A stretch of DNA of 64,000 nucleotides from Rhynchopus sp. YZ270_cl-10 (taxonomy: Eukaryota; Euglenozoa; Diplonemea; Diplonemida; Diplonemidae): NCBI GenBank assembly GCA_964035575.1, contig OZ037920.1:682001-746000 (forward strand), read 5' to 3'. The notes under the pieces were generated by a model. The model was not told the DNA's origin. It saw only the letters and a list, made by a program, of their open reading frames with translations, and made no database searches. Shown piece by piece: positions 29,925 to 40,691 of the stretch. The number at the start of each line of letters is the position of its first letter. The first letter of the stretch is position 1. Both the position numbers and the translations under genes were made by a program.

Positions 29925-32353
29925 CCTACAAAAGCATAGCTTAAAGGAGAAATCGTTCCTCCGATACGGTTGCCGATCAACTCTCTCTCTCCAACAGAGT
30001 AATTGAGCAATCAACGAAAAAAACCTTTTTCCCTTTTAGCCTATCAGAGTTACTCAAAAGCAAGGGTACATTTGTCGCACCCTCTTTGCTTTCTTTTCGT
30101 TTCATTTAAGAAAAGAAAGTATATGAAATAACTTTTCCCCTTTTAGTCTATCAAAGTTACTATTTTCATTTTAGGTGGACCGATTATGAGAGGCTTGGGA
30201 TCATCTTATCAACCCCCTTTTTGTTTATATGTTGTGAACATATCCTCCACTAAACTTCACAGTGACGCTAGATGTAAAAAAACGCATTGAAAAAAAAAAG
30301 GAGAAAATGCAAGAAGACAGTACAGTGTGTGGTTGGGTGATATATCTACGTCATTGTGAGTTGCAGGCAAACAAAAGCAGGGTCTTAGGGTGTGATGTAA
30401 AAAAAACCGGTTTTGAAAGTTTCTTTTTTTTTCTGGAAATTTGCGGTTTCACCCTAATATACACCTGATTTTTACCCCGCGTATAGGCGCATATAGCGCG
30501 TAAAGGCTGGGAAAAATGGGTGTATACGGGCCTTTACGCGCCTATACGCGGGGTAAAAATCAGGTGGTAATATCCTGAACAAAAAGCAAACCAAACAAAA
30601 CAAAAGAAAAGAAGAACGAACCCTTTGTGAAGGGTAGAACATACTGTTGTGTACTATCCACACAAAACGAAAACGTATTGCTTCTGAAGGGCATGACAAC
30701 AAAATTTTTGCATATCTCTCACCCCCTTCTCCTCCTCCTTTTTTTTACCTCATAACAATGAAACCCTCGCCCTATTTTTTTTTTGAACTGTCTTGTGGTT
30801 CTGAACTGTCCAAAAGTCAAAACCTGGGGGGGTCTCTCAACCCTCTATTTTTATTGTATTGGTACCCCAGAAATAAATACCAAGAACGCAACAACTACGC
30901 AAAATGGGGGGGTCGTCAGGAGCACACAAGTATGCATTCATTTTCGTTTCGTTAAGAAAAAGAATGTATATGAAATAATAGTATGCACTTCGACTACTCA
31001 TGCAGAATTCAGCTTCTGCCATTGAACTGCACTACACAGACCACCTTTCTTTTACCCCCCCCCCCCTCCCTTCAAACTCCTCTCAGTCTTTCCATATCTC
31101 TCCCCGTTCCCCCTCCGCCTCCACCTTACACGCTTCATTTATACTTGATAATAGTTTAAATTTAGTTTGCTCGCTTTCCTATGGAAGCATCGTCACCACC
31201 GGACCTACCTTACCCACCTACCCCTGCCGGCTTCTGCGAAGCAATCGCTGAAGGGGATGTGTCTTGCATTGCGCTTTATATGGGAGAAGGGATGACGGTG
31301 GAAGGGACAGCGACGCATCGTCCTGTACATGCGGCATGTCGTGCGGCGAAGGGGGATATATTGAAGGAGTTGGTCCGTTTGGGTGCGGATCTGCGTTCAA
31401 AGGATGCGATGGGTGGGACGGCGTACACTGCGTTGAAGGAGTCTTCGCCTAAAAGGGGTGATGAAGTCGAGGTGTGTCTGTTGCTGCTGTTGCAGGAGAA
31501 TGTGGTGGGGGATGATGCCGATGTGATGATGTTCTGTCTAAGAAGGGACTTTGTGAACGGAGCTGCCTGGATGATGGAGGAGCGGGGCTTGAACGTCAAC
31601 AGCAAAGATGCTAATGGACGGACCTGGCTGCACAAAGCGGCGAGGTTAGGGGCGACACGTGTGAGTGCTCTGTTTGTAGACAATGGGGCTGACCTTCGGG
31701 TCTGTGACAAAAGCCTAAAAAACGCGATGGATCACGCAATCCTCAACGACAATGCAGCAACGAGGAGATACATCATGACAGCGATAAGGGATGCTGGGGG
31801 TATAAAGACGCCGCCGACAGGGGTATGCTGTGGGGTTTTTTTTTGGGGGGGTGGACTGAACTGAACAAAATCGATATCTAATAATCTCTTCCACAAAGTC
31901 TGCAAACACTTCGCCATATTGTTCCTCTCTACGGAACCTCCGTGTGCTCCGCGTCACGGTGCAACTCCCGCACAACTCATGCGTAGCATTGTACCATGGT
32001 ACACTGTCGCGAGCGGGCTGTTGTATTTCAAGTGAATCTTTTTTTTTTTTTTTGAAGCGTTTCACACACGCTCACATCATTGCACGAAGAGGTGTCACTG
32101 TCAATGAGAAGGATTTTGCATTTCTACTTCGGTTATCCCCTCCCGACACCGTACACTTACAGGGCTCGTGGTGCTGTGCATGGTGCTGCGAAGGTATCAC
32201 CCGCAGGCGGTACGTCGCCCCACGCTACCAACACACCCGTTAGAACGGTTCTCCGCGATAAAAAAAGACGAAAATGTCAAAACCTAGCGTGTTTCCGCAC
32301 GATACCATGGTGGGTTACAAAGAGAGTAACCGTATGCTCATTCTCCACGTTTT
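29925..32353 (+). repeat. Array unit 6
   Basis: Full unit of 2429 bp with a foldback element (30461-30567) and an ankyrin gene (31181-31864). Confidence 0.93.
31181..31864 (+). CDS. Ankyrin-repeat protein, array copy 6
   Basis: Protein identical to copy 1 (227 aa). Confidence 0.75.
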   Translation: MEASSPPDLPYPPTPAGFCEAIAEGDVSCIALYMGEGMTVEGTATHRPVHAACRAAKGDILKELVRLGADLRSKDAMGGTAYTALKESSPKRGDEVEVCLLLLLQENVVGDDADVMMFCLRRDFVNGAAWMMEERGLNVNSKDANGRTWLHKAARLGATRVSALFVDNGADLRVCDKSLKNAMDHAILNDNAATRRYIMTAIRDAGGIKTPPTGVCCGVFFWGGGLN

Positions 32354-34782
32354 CCTACAAAAGCATAGCTTAAAGGAGAAATCGTTCCTCCGATACGGTT
32401 GCCGATCAACTCTCTCTCTCCAACAGAGTAATTGAGCAATCAACGAAAAAAACCTTTTTCCCTTTTAGCCTATCAGAGTTACTCAAAAGCAAGGGTACAT
32501 TTGTCGCACCCTCTTTGCTTTCTTTTCGTTTCATTTAAGAAAAGAAAGTATATGAAATAACTTTTCCCCTTTTAGTCTATCAAAGTTACTATTTTCATTT
32601 TAGGTGGACCGATTATGAGAGGCTTGGGATCATCTTATCAACCCCCTTTTTGTTTATATGTTGTGAACATATCCTCCACTAAACTTCACAGTGACGCTAG
32701 ATGTAAAAAAACGCATTGAAAAAAAAAAGGAGAAAATGCAAGAAGACAGTACAGTGTGTGGTTGGGTGATATATCTACGTCATTGTGAGTTGCAGGCAAA
32801 CAAAAGCAGGGTCTTAGGGTGTGATGTAAAAAAAACCGGTTTTGAAAGTTTCTTTTTTTTTCTGGAAATTTGCGGTTTCACCCTAATATACACCTGATTT
32901 TTACCCCGCGTATAGGCGCATATAGCGCGTAAAGGCTGGGAAAAATGGGTGTATACGGGCCTTTACGCGCCTATACGCGGGGTAAAAATCAGGTGGTAAT
33001 ATCCTGAACAAAAAGCAAACCAAACAAAACAAAAGAAAAGAAGAACGAACCCTTTGTGAAGGGTAGAACATACTGTTGTGTACTATCCACACAAAACGAA
33101 AACGTATTGCTTCTGAAGGGCATGACAACAAAATTTTTGCATATCTCTCACCCCCTTCTCCTCCTCCTTTTTTTTACCTCATAACAATGAAACCCTCGCC
33201 CTATTTTTTTTTTGAACTGTCTTGTGGTTCTGAACTGTCCAAAAGTCAAAACCTGGGGGGGTCTCTCAACCCTCTATTTTTATTGTATTGGTACCCCAGA
33301 AATAAATACCAAGAACGCAACAACTACGCAAAATGGGGGGGTCGTCAGGAGCACACAAGTATGCATTCATTTTCGTTTCGTTAAGAAAAAGAATGTATAT
33401 GAAATAATAGTATGCACTTCGACTACTCATGCAGAATTCAGCTTCTGCCATTGAACTGCACTACACAGACCACCTTTCTTTTACCCCCCCCCCCCTCCCT
33501 TCAAACTCCTCTCAGTCTTTCCATATCTCTCCCCGTTCCCCCTCCGCCTCCACCTTACACGCTTCATTTATACTTGATAATAGTTTAAATTTAGTTTGCT
33601 CGCTTTCCTATGGAAGCATCGTCACCACCGGACCTACCTTACCCACCTACCCCTGCCGGCTTCTGCGAAGCAATCGCTGAAGGGGATGTGTCTTGCATTG
33701 CGCTTTATATGGGAGAAGGGATGACGGTGGAAGGGACAGCGACGCATCGTCCTGTACATGCGGCATGTCGTGCGGCGAAGGGGGATATATTGAAGGAGTT
33801 GGTCCGTTTGGGTGCGGATCTGCGTTCAAAGGATGCGATGGGTGGGACGGCGTACACTGCGTTGAAGGAGTCTTCGCCTAAAAGGGGTGATGAAGTCGAG
33901 GTGTGTCTGTTGCTGCTGTTGCAGGAGAATGTGGTGGGGGATGATGCCGATGTGATGATGTTCTGTCTAAGAAGGGACTTTGTGAACGGAGCTGCCTGGA
34001 TGATGGAGGAGCGGGGCTTGAACGTCAACAGCAAAGATGCTAATGGACGGACCTGGCTGCACAAAGCGGCGAGGTTAGGGGCGACACGTGTGAGTGCTCT
34101 GTTTGTAGACAATGGGGCTGACCTTCGGGTCTGTGACAAAAGCCTAAAAAACGCGATGGATCACGCAATCCTCAACGACAATGCAGCAACGAGGAGATAC
34201 ATCATGACAGCGATAAGGGATGCTGGGGGTATAAAGACGCCGCCGACAGGGGTATGCTGTGGGGTTTTTTTTTGGGGGGGTGGACTGAACTGAACAAAAT
34301 CGATATCTAATAATCTCTTCCACAAAGTCTGCAAACACTTCGCCATATTGTTCCTCTCTACGGAACCTCCGTGTGCTCCGCGTCACGGTGCAACTCCCGC
34401 ACAACTCATGCGTAGCATTGTACCATGGTACACTGTCGCGAGCGGGCTGTTGTATTTCAAGTGAATCTTTTTTTTTTTTTTTGAAGCGTTTCACACACGC
34501 TCACATCATTGCACGAAGAGGTGTCACTGTCAATGAGAAGGATTTTGCATTTCTACTTCGGTTATCCCCTCCCGACACCGTACACTTACAGGGCTCGTGG
34601 TGCTGTGCATGGTGCTGCGAAGGTATCACCCGCAGGCGGTACGTCGCCCCACGCTACCAACACACCCGTTAGAACGGTTCTCCGCGATAAAAAAAGACGA
34701 AAATGTCAAAACCTAGCGTGTTTCCGCACGATACCATGGTGGGTTACAAAGAGAGTAACCGTATGCTCATTCTCCACGTTTT
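32354..34782 (+). repeat. Array unit 7
   Basis: Full unit of 2429 bp with a foldback element (32890-32996) and an ankyrin gene (33610-34293). Confidence 0.93.
33610..34293 (+). CDS. Ankyrin-repeat protein, array copy 7
   Basis: Protein identical to copy 1 (227 aa). Confidence 0.75.
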   Translation: MEASSPPDLPYPPTPAGFCEAIAEGDVSCIALYMGEGMTVEGTATHRPVHAACRAAKGDILKELVRLGADLRSKDAMGGTAYTALKESSPKRGDEVEVCLLLLLQENVVGDDADVMMFCLRRDFVNGAAWMMEERGLNVNSKDANGRTWLHKAARLGATRVSALFVDNGADLRVCDKSLKNAMDHAILNDNAATRRYIMTAIRDAGGIKTPPTGVCCGVFFWGGGLN

Positions 34783-35290
34783 CCTACAAAAGCATAGCTT
34801 AAAGGAGAAATCGTTCCTCCGATACGGTTGCCGATCAACTCTCTCTCTCCAACAGAGTAATTGAGCAATCAACGAAAAAAACCTTTTTCCCTTTTAGCCT
34901 ATCAGAGTTACTCAAAAGCAAGGGTACATTTGTCGCACCCTCTTTGCTTTCTTTTCGTTTCATTTAAGAAAAGAAAGTATATGAAATAACTTTTCCCCTT
35001 TTAGTCTATCAAAGTTACTATTTTCATTTTAGGTGGACCGATTATGAGAGGCTTGGGATCATCTTATCAACCCCCTTTTTGTTTATATGTTGTGAACATA
35101 TCCTCCACTAAACTTCACAGTGACGCTAGATGTAAAAAAACGCATTGAAAAAAAAAAGGAGAAAATGCAAGAAGACAGTACAGTGTGTGGTTGGGTGATA
35201 TATCTACGTCATTGTGAGTTGCAGGCAAACAAAAGCAGGGTCTTAGGGTGTGATGTAAAAAAAACCGGTTTTGAAAGTTTCTTTTCAACT

Positions 35291-35340
35291 TACCTTCCTT
35301 CACCCCCCCCTGTAAGGGCAACCGTAGGTGAAGTAAGGTA
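35291..35340 (+). repeat. Structured hairpin repeat, copy 1
   Basis: Stems ACCTT/AAGGT and CTTCACC/GGTGAAG are separated by a C-T mismatch, around a loop containing CCTGTAAGGG. It is followed by TTGAAATCGATG. The copy at 43253-43298 has the same layout. Confidence 0.55.
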
Positions 35341-35652
35341 TAGTATTGAAATCGATGTGGGGGGGGAGTAAAGGGTCAATTTTACAAAACCAGATTTTGA
35401 GGAAAATTTTAGCCGAAAATGGGCCCCACGTATAAGCAACCGGGCTCATATTTCTCAAAATTTAAGTGGTCAAAAAATTGTCCAATTTTCGAGATTGACC
35501 CCACCACTGCACGGGCGGAGCCCAAAAATGCAAATAAGGACCCTTTTTAATTTGTTCTCTTGAAATGTGTAATTTCATGTTTTCGCGAAAAAATAACGAC
35601 TGATCCCACAAGGGTTGAAGGAAGGTGGTTGAAAACAACAATAACAACAAGG

Positions 35653-36090
35653 ACAAGTAATTGCTAAGAAAAAAACGGGGTGTGCTGTGGAAAACCCCGC
35701 GCGATTTTCGAAACCACCGTAGCATCCTGGCGATTTGCTGGAGGTGCTGATGTGCCTGGTGTGATCGATGTGTTGTAGTCTGTGCATTCTGTGCTTCTTC
35801 CGCACTCCAACGACGACGACAATGTGGGGAGCCTGTGGACAAAAACGAGCTGGAACACGCCGAGCCTACCGAGCCGACGTCCAACAACGCTATCGAGCAG
35901 ATGGTGCTGGACGGAGAGGACAGCGCCCCTTCTTGAACGTTTCAGATGCTGGCGTCCCAGTGGATCTGGCAGCGTACGAAGAGCGTTAACATACCTGCAG
36001 AAGAGCAGAATGCTGGACGTGCTGTAGATTATTTCTACAGGATGGAGTTCCACATCACACCCCGTTTTTTTTCCGATAGCAATTACTTGT
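35653..36090. mobile_element. 438-bp terminal-inverted-repeat element
   Basis: The left end reads ACAAGTAATTGCT; the right end is its complement. The inverted similarity continues for about 43 bp (35653-35695 against 36047-36090) through ACGGGGTGTG and a small gap. The interior is GC-richer and coding-like in short stretches, but no frame crosses it and no transposase is visible. It looks nonautonomous. Confidence 0.65.
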
Positions 36091-36654
36091 TTTTTCTGGA
36101 AATTTGCGGTTTCACCCTAATATACACCTGATTTTTACCCCGCGTATAGGCGCATATAGCGCGTAAAGGCTGGGAAAAATGGGTGTATACGGGCCTTTAC
36201 GCGCCTATACGCGGGGTAAAAATCAGGTGGTAATATCCTGAACAAAAAGCAAACCAAACAAAACAAAAGAAAAGAAGAACGAACCCTTTGTGAAGGGTAG
36301 AACATACTGTTGTGTACTATCCACACAAAACGAAAACGTATTGCTTCTGAAGGGCATGACAACAAAATTTTTGCATATCTCTCACCCCCTTCTCCTCCTC
36401 CTTTTTTTTACCTCATAACAATGAAACCCTCGCCCTATTTTTTTTTTGAACTGTCTTGTGGTTCTGAACTGTCCAAAAGTCAAAACCTGGGGGGGTCTCT
36501 CAACCCTCTATTTTTATTGTATTGGTACCCCAGAAATAAATACCAAGAACGCAACAACTACGCAAAATGGGGGGGTCGTCAGGAGCACACAAGTATGCAT
36601 TCATTTTCGTTTCGTTAAGAAAAAGAATGTATATGGTGCTATCCGGGGGGCGGC

Positions 36655-36965
36655 GTTTCACAAAGTTTCACAAATTTTCACAAAATATCACACAATTTCA
36701 ATCCTATGCACAACGTGTCACAACGTTTCGCAACATTTCACAACTTTGCACAACTTTTCACAACTTTTCACAACTTTTCACAACTATATGTTGTGAAAAG
36801 TTGTGAAACGTTGTGAAAAGTTGTGATTTTGTTTGAAATTTTGTGAAATTTTGTGAAATTTTGTGAAAAGTTGTGAAAAGTTGTGATTTTGTTTGAAAAT
36901 TGTGAAAAGTTGTGAAAGTTGTGAAAAGTTGTGAAAAGTTGTGATTTTGATTGAAATTTTGTGAG
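36655..36965. repeat. Subterminal GTTGTGAAAA cluster, left arm
   Basis: About a dozen TTTCACAAC-type motifs up to about 36786 are followed by a similar run of the complement, with the turning point at ACTATATGTTGTG. The arm can therefore fold into one long hairpin. Confidence 0.8.
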
Positions 36966-37179
36966 CCCGTTTTTTGATTTTTATAGGGGCTTTCTGAAGG
37001 GGGGTTGGGGCATGGGTAGTGGTCACGGTGGGAACACGACAGAGCTTATTGTAACCACAGGACGCGCCGATTTTGACTGAACACGGCTGAGCCCTTCCGC
37101 GACAATGTGTGATTTATGGTATGTCCTTCCCCAAAACAACTCAAATGGCTATCAAAGCGCCAACCTCATCAAATCTATA

Positions 37180-37265
37180 CCGTGCCATATTAATATTGGT
37201 ACCCCAGAAATAAAGAATACCAAGTACGCAACAACTGCGCAACAAGTACGCAAAATGGGGTGGGC
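37180..37265 (+). repeat. GTACGCAACAA-type repeat inside the transposon
   Basis: It begins GGTACCCCAGAAATAAA and contains AAGTACGCAACAA repeats ending AAAATGGGG. Related pieces are in every array unit (12251-12310) and, longest, at 40857-41047. Confidence 0.5.
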
Positions 37266-37499
37266 TTCATTTTTACTTTGTGGGTATTTTTTGGGGATTT
37301 TTGGTTTTAGGGTTCCAGAAGCCAGTTTGTGCACGCATTGACCCCAAAAGTGCAGAAATCACCTGAAAGTGGGGTGATCCGGGTTGTATTCTGCTACGAA
37401 ATTCGCAAACCAGGAAAAATCGGAAAAAAAATGCGAAAAATTCGCAATGCGATTTTTTGCGATTTTTTGCGATTCGCGTTTCGGGTTTTTGCGATTTTT

Positions 37500-38740
37500 T
37501 GCGCACAGGTGTGACAAGTCACACGTGGTCACATGTACCCACGTACCCAGGTACCCAGACCCACGCAGTGTCACATGACCTCAAGTGTGAGTGACCCACG
37601 CATGAGGGAATGCGACACCGCAAAAATTACCACAGACCCTGTCTTCCTGCACCTTCGGTGCAACGCCGCAGACAGGCCAACAGCATTGGACTCAGAGGAA
37701 TGCCCGCTGTGCAGGTATCAAACATGAAAACCAACTCCCAGCAACAAGGGGCGCCTTTTGGCGGGCGTTGTTGAGGGTGTTTTGGGGTGCAAAGTTTTCC
37801 ACAATTTTGATGCGTGGGTACAGAAGTGTTGTCTTGTTCTTTCATCTCTAGGAATGTAACAGTGGCTGTGCCATACAGATACCGGGGGACAAGACGTGCT
37901 ACAATCCGGAGGATGACGAAGACATGAACCGAGGCTACACTCGCTATACAACAATGCCCTCGCCATGCCGGTAAATGGCAACACTGCAGGCCACCCCTTG
38001 GCGGTATTCCCCCACGACTACATCGCACCCATCTGTGCAAGCTTCATGGATCTGCAGAACCTGCAGCTGGACGGGTTTACGGGTTGTGGAAGCCTACAAA
38101 GCAAACTGTAGAGGTCTTGTTCAAGCGGAACGAAAAAAATTCTCTCTTCAAAACTCAAATTTCCCTCATAGTTTTGTTTGTACACTTTTCCCAAGGTAAA
38201 ATCCCTACCAAAAAAAAAAAAAAAACTCGCCAAAACTCGCCCCCCAAAAATGGGCGAGTTTTGGGCGAGTAGGCGAGTTTTTTGGGAAGTTTTTCGGGTT
38301 TACGGGTAGGGTCACTGTGTACAAATTTATTAAACTCAAGTAGCAGAATTAAAATTCCAGCATCTCTACCCCCCCTTTACGGAGTGACAACTGGTAGAAA
38401 CACGGTAGAACCACGGGGAATTGCACACCAATTGATTACATTATTTGGATAATCTTTTAAACAACCACCACCTCTTACAGGTTTCGTGTCCGCGAATCTG
38501 CCTACTGTTCTTTTGGATGTACCAGAAGAAGATGCAGAGACTGAAGCTGCTGGAGGCGATGGAGCCGGCGGACTCGCTGGAAGTAGGAGATGCACAGCAC
38601 CTGCACAGAGCTGATGTTCAAGCATTGACGACGAAGGGTCGTTTGCCCTGGCGTCCTAGTAGATGTTTGCTGTCTCCCCTGCTGCTGATGGACGGGCTAC
38701 ACACTCTGCACCATCGTTACAGCTCATAAGACCGAGAAGC
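37500..38740. other. Coding-like fragments inside the 2.44-kb transposon
   Basis: Short open stretches with protein-like composition lie at 37630-37727 (ending EECPLCRYQT), about 37855-38100 (CNSGCAIQIPGDKTC and, in another frame, a leucine-rich FMDLQNLQLDGFTG) and 38480-38680 (PTVLLDVPEEDAE). None forms a complete gene. They could be captured host exons or decayed genes. No family is named with confidence. A palindrome of AACTCGCC units lies at 38223-38283. Confidence 0.35.
38223..38283. repeat. GGGCGAGTTTT palindrome
   Basis: AACTCGCC repeats face GGCGAGTT repeats around a short centre, giving a hairpin of about 25 bp per arm with small gaps. Confidence 0.65.
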
Positions 38741-38755
38741 TAAAAAAACCCTCAT

Positions 38756-39050
38756 GTCTTCACAACTCTTCACAACTCTTCACAAGTTTTCACAACCCTC
38801 TTGAGCCTTTACGTGTGAAAAGTTGTGAAGAGTTGTGAAAAGTTGTGAAAAGTTGTGAAAAGTTGTGATTTTGATTGAAATTTTGTGAAATTTTGTGAAA
38901 AGTTGTGAAAAGTTGTGAAAAGTTGTGAATAGTTGTGAAAAGTTGTGATTTTGATTGAAAATTGTGAAAAGTTGTGAAAGTTGTGAAAAGTTGTGAATAG
39001 TTGTGAAAAGTTGTGATTTTGATTGAAATTTTGTGAAACTTTGTGAAACG
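38756..39050. repeat. Subterminal GTTGTGAAAA cluster, right arm
   Basis: A short TTCACAAC run is followed by many GTTGTGAAAA motifs interspersed with GTTGTGATTTTGATTGAAA. The long run lies in the same direction as the inner half of the left arm. Confidence 0.8.
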
Positions 39051-39281
39051 CCGCCCCCCGGATAGCACCAGTATATGAAATAATAGTATGCACTTCGACT
39101 ACTCATGCAGAATTCAGCTTCTGCCATTGAACTGCACTACACAGACCACCTTTCTTTTACCCCCCCCTCCCTTCAAACTCCTCTCAGTCTTTCCATATCT
39201 CTCCCCGTTCCCCCTCCGCCTCCACCTTACACGCTTCATTTATACTTGACAATAGTTTAAATTTAGTTTGCTCGCTTTCCT

Positions 39282-39959
39282 ATGGAAGCATCGTCACCAC
39301 CGGACCTACCTTACCCACCTACCCCTGCCGGCTTCTGCGAAGCAATCGCTGAAGGGGATGTGTCTTGCATTGCGCTTTATATGGGAGAAGGGATGACGGT
39401 GGAAGGGACAGCGACGCATCGTCCTGTACATGCGGCGTGTCGTGCGGCGAAGGGGGATATATTGAAGGAGTTGGTCCGTTTGGGTGCGGATCTGCGGTCA
39501 AAGGATGCGATGGGTGGGACGGCGTACACTGCGTTGAAGGAGTCTTCGCCTAAAAGGGGTGATGAAGTCGAGGTGTGTCTGTTGCTGCTGTTGCAGGAGC
39601 ATGTGGTAGGGGATGATGCCGATGTGATGATGTTCTGTCTAAGAAGGGACTTTGTGAACGGAGCTGCCTGGATGATGGAGGAGCGGGGCTTGAACGTCAA
39701 CAGCAAAGATGCTAATGGACGGACCTGGCTGCACAAAGCGGCGAGGTTAGGGGCGACGCGTGTGAGTGCTCTGTTTGTAGACAATGGGGCTGACCTTCGG
39801 GTCTGTGACAAAAGCCTAAAAAACGCGATGGATCACGCAATCCTCAACGACAATGAAGCAACGAGGAGATACATCATGACGGCGATAAGGGATGCTGGGG
39901 GTATAAAGACGCCGCCGACGGGGGTATGCTGTGGGGTTTTTTTTGGGGGGGTGGACTGA
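39282..39959 (+). CDS. Ankyrin-repeat protein, array copy 8 (225 aa, diverged)
   Basis: It differs from copies 1-7 by eight substitutions in the main frame: six synonymous and two amino-acid changes (N107H, A192E). This is the pattern expected of a gene kept under protein constraint. The T run near the end is one base shorter, which changes and shortens the C-terminal tail without touching the ankyrin repeats. It is expressed, if at all, from the same kind of leader as the other copies. Confidence 0.75.
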   Translation: MEASSPPDLPYPPTPAGFCEAIAEGDVSCIALYMGEGMTVEGTATHRPVHAACRAAKGDILKELVRLGADLRSKDAMGGTAYTALKESSPKRGDEVEVCLLLLLQEHVVGDDADVMMFCLRRDFVNGAAWMMEERGLNVNSKDANGRTWLHKAARLGATRVSALFVDNGADLRVCDKSLKNAMDHAILNDNEATRRYIMTAIRDAGGIKTPPTGVCCGVFFGGVD

Positions 39960-40053
39960 ACTGAACAAAATCGATAACTAATAATCTCTTCCACAAATTC
40001 TGCAAACACTTCGTCATATTGTTCCTCTCTACGGAATCTCCGTGTGCTCCTCG

Positions 40054-40290
40054 TCACATTCATAGACTAATGGGTTATACGCGGACAGAGCATTTTACTA
40101 TTTGTACCTTTCTTGAGCGTCGACATATCGGGTGATTCCTTGGTTTTAACAGCAGGCATCGCTTCTGACAGCCACCACTTTCCGAAGAGTGCACGTTTCA
40201 GGGACAAACGACAATCTCCTGGGCTGCTCAAAAATATCCAAGTCAAGTCAGCGACTCACGCTCTCGCGCACGCTTTCTGTGTGCCAGCAC
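40054..40290 (+). other. Extra 235 bp unique to array unit 8
   Basis: The other units join CCGCGTCAC directly to GGTGCAACTCC. Unit 8 has this segment instead. No ORF or repeat is recognised in it. It may be ancestral sequence deleted before the inner units were amplified. Confidence 0.55.
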
Positions 40291-40691
40291 AGCGCGGTGC
40301 AACTCCCGCACAACTTCATGCGTAGCATTACACCAAGGTACACTGTCGCGAGCGGGCTGTTGTATTTCAAGTCAACCTTTTTTTTTTTTGAAGCGTAGGT
40401 TTCACGCTCACATCATTGCACGAAGAGGTGTCACTGTCAATGAGAAGGATTTTGCATTTCTACTTCGGTTATCCCCTCCCGACACCGTACACTTACAGGG
40501 CTCGTGGTGCTGTGCATGGTGCTGCGAAGGTATCACCCGCAGGCGGTACGTCGCCCCACGCTACCAACACACCCGTTAGAACGGTTCTCCGCGATAAAAG
40601 AGACGAAAGTGTCAAAACCTAGCGTGTTTCCGCACGATACCATGGTGGGTTACAAAGAGAGTAACCGTATGCTCATTCTCCACGTTTTCCT

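Larger units (their letters stand above)
35286..36090. mobile_element. 0.8-kb insertion in a T tract of array unit 8
   Basis: The other units read through TTTCTTTTTTTTTCTGG here. In unit 8 the T run is split by 805 bp. The left part begins with a structured hairpin (35291-35340) and a dispersed repeat (35455-35540) also seen at 58501-58585. The right part is a 438-bp terminal-inverted-repeat element (35653-36090). It is probably composite. Confidence 0.7.
36634..39070. mobile_element. 2.44-kb nonautonomous inverted-repeat transposon
   Basis: Perfect terminal inverted repeats of about 41 bp begin TGGTGCTATCCGGGGGG. They are flanked by a 5-bp duplication GTATA (36629-36633 and 39071-39075); uninterrupted units have a single GTATATGAAAT here, which proves the insertion. 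Both ends carry dense clusters of a 9-10 bp motif GTTGTGAAAA in both orientations (36655-36965 and 38756-39050), which can fold on themselves and resemble subterminal transposase-binding repeats. No transposase was recognised. The GC-richer interior (37500-38740) holds coding-like pieces in changing frames. The superfamily is not assigned. Confidence 0.88.
11423..40691 (+). repeat. Head-to-tail array of eight ankyrin-gene units
   Basis: Eight units run in one orientation. They start at CCTACAAAAGC (11423, 13746, 22637, 25066, 27495, 29925, 32354, 34783), and the last ends at CACGTTTTCCT near 40691. Units 3-7 are 2429 or 2430 bp and appear identical except for homopolymer length. Unit 1 lacks about 115 bp and carries several base changes. 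Unit 8 is the most diverged. Unit 2 and unit 8 are enlarged by insertions. Terminal units that differ from near-identical inner units are expected for unequal crossing-over or conversion. Assembly collapse or expansion cannot be judged from sequence alone. Confidence 0.95.
34783..40691 (+). repeat. Array unit 8, diverged and twice interrupted
   Basis: The unit body carries a foldback element (36124-36230) and the diverged ankyrin gene (39282-39959). An 0.8-kb insertion lies at 35286-36090 and a 2.44-kb inverted-repeat element at 36634-39070. Downstream of the ankyrin gene, about 235 bp (40054-40290) replace the short junction CGTCACGGTG of the other units; either it was lost from them or gained here. 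The unit ends at CACGTTTTCCT and unrelated sequence follows. Confidence 0.9.

Noticed and set aside
37330-37600. GCGATTTTTTGCGATT repeats as a centromere or origin signal
   Set aside because: Short low-complexity stretch inside a transposon; nothing supports such a role.
36655-39050. CRISPR-like array
   Set aside because: The motif is 9-10 bp with no regular spacers, occurs in both orientations and sits in transposon ends of a eukaryote.
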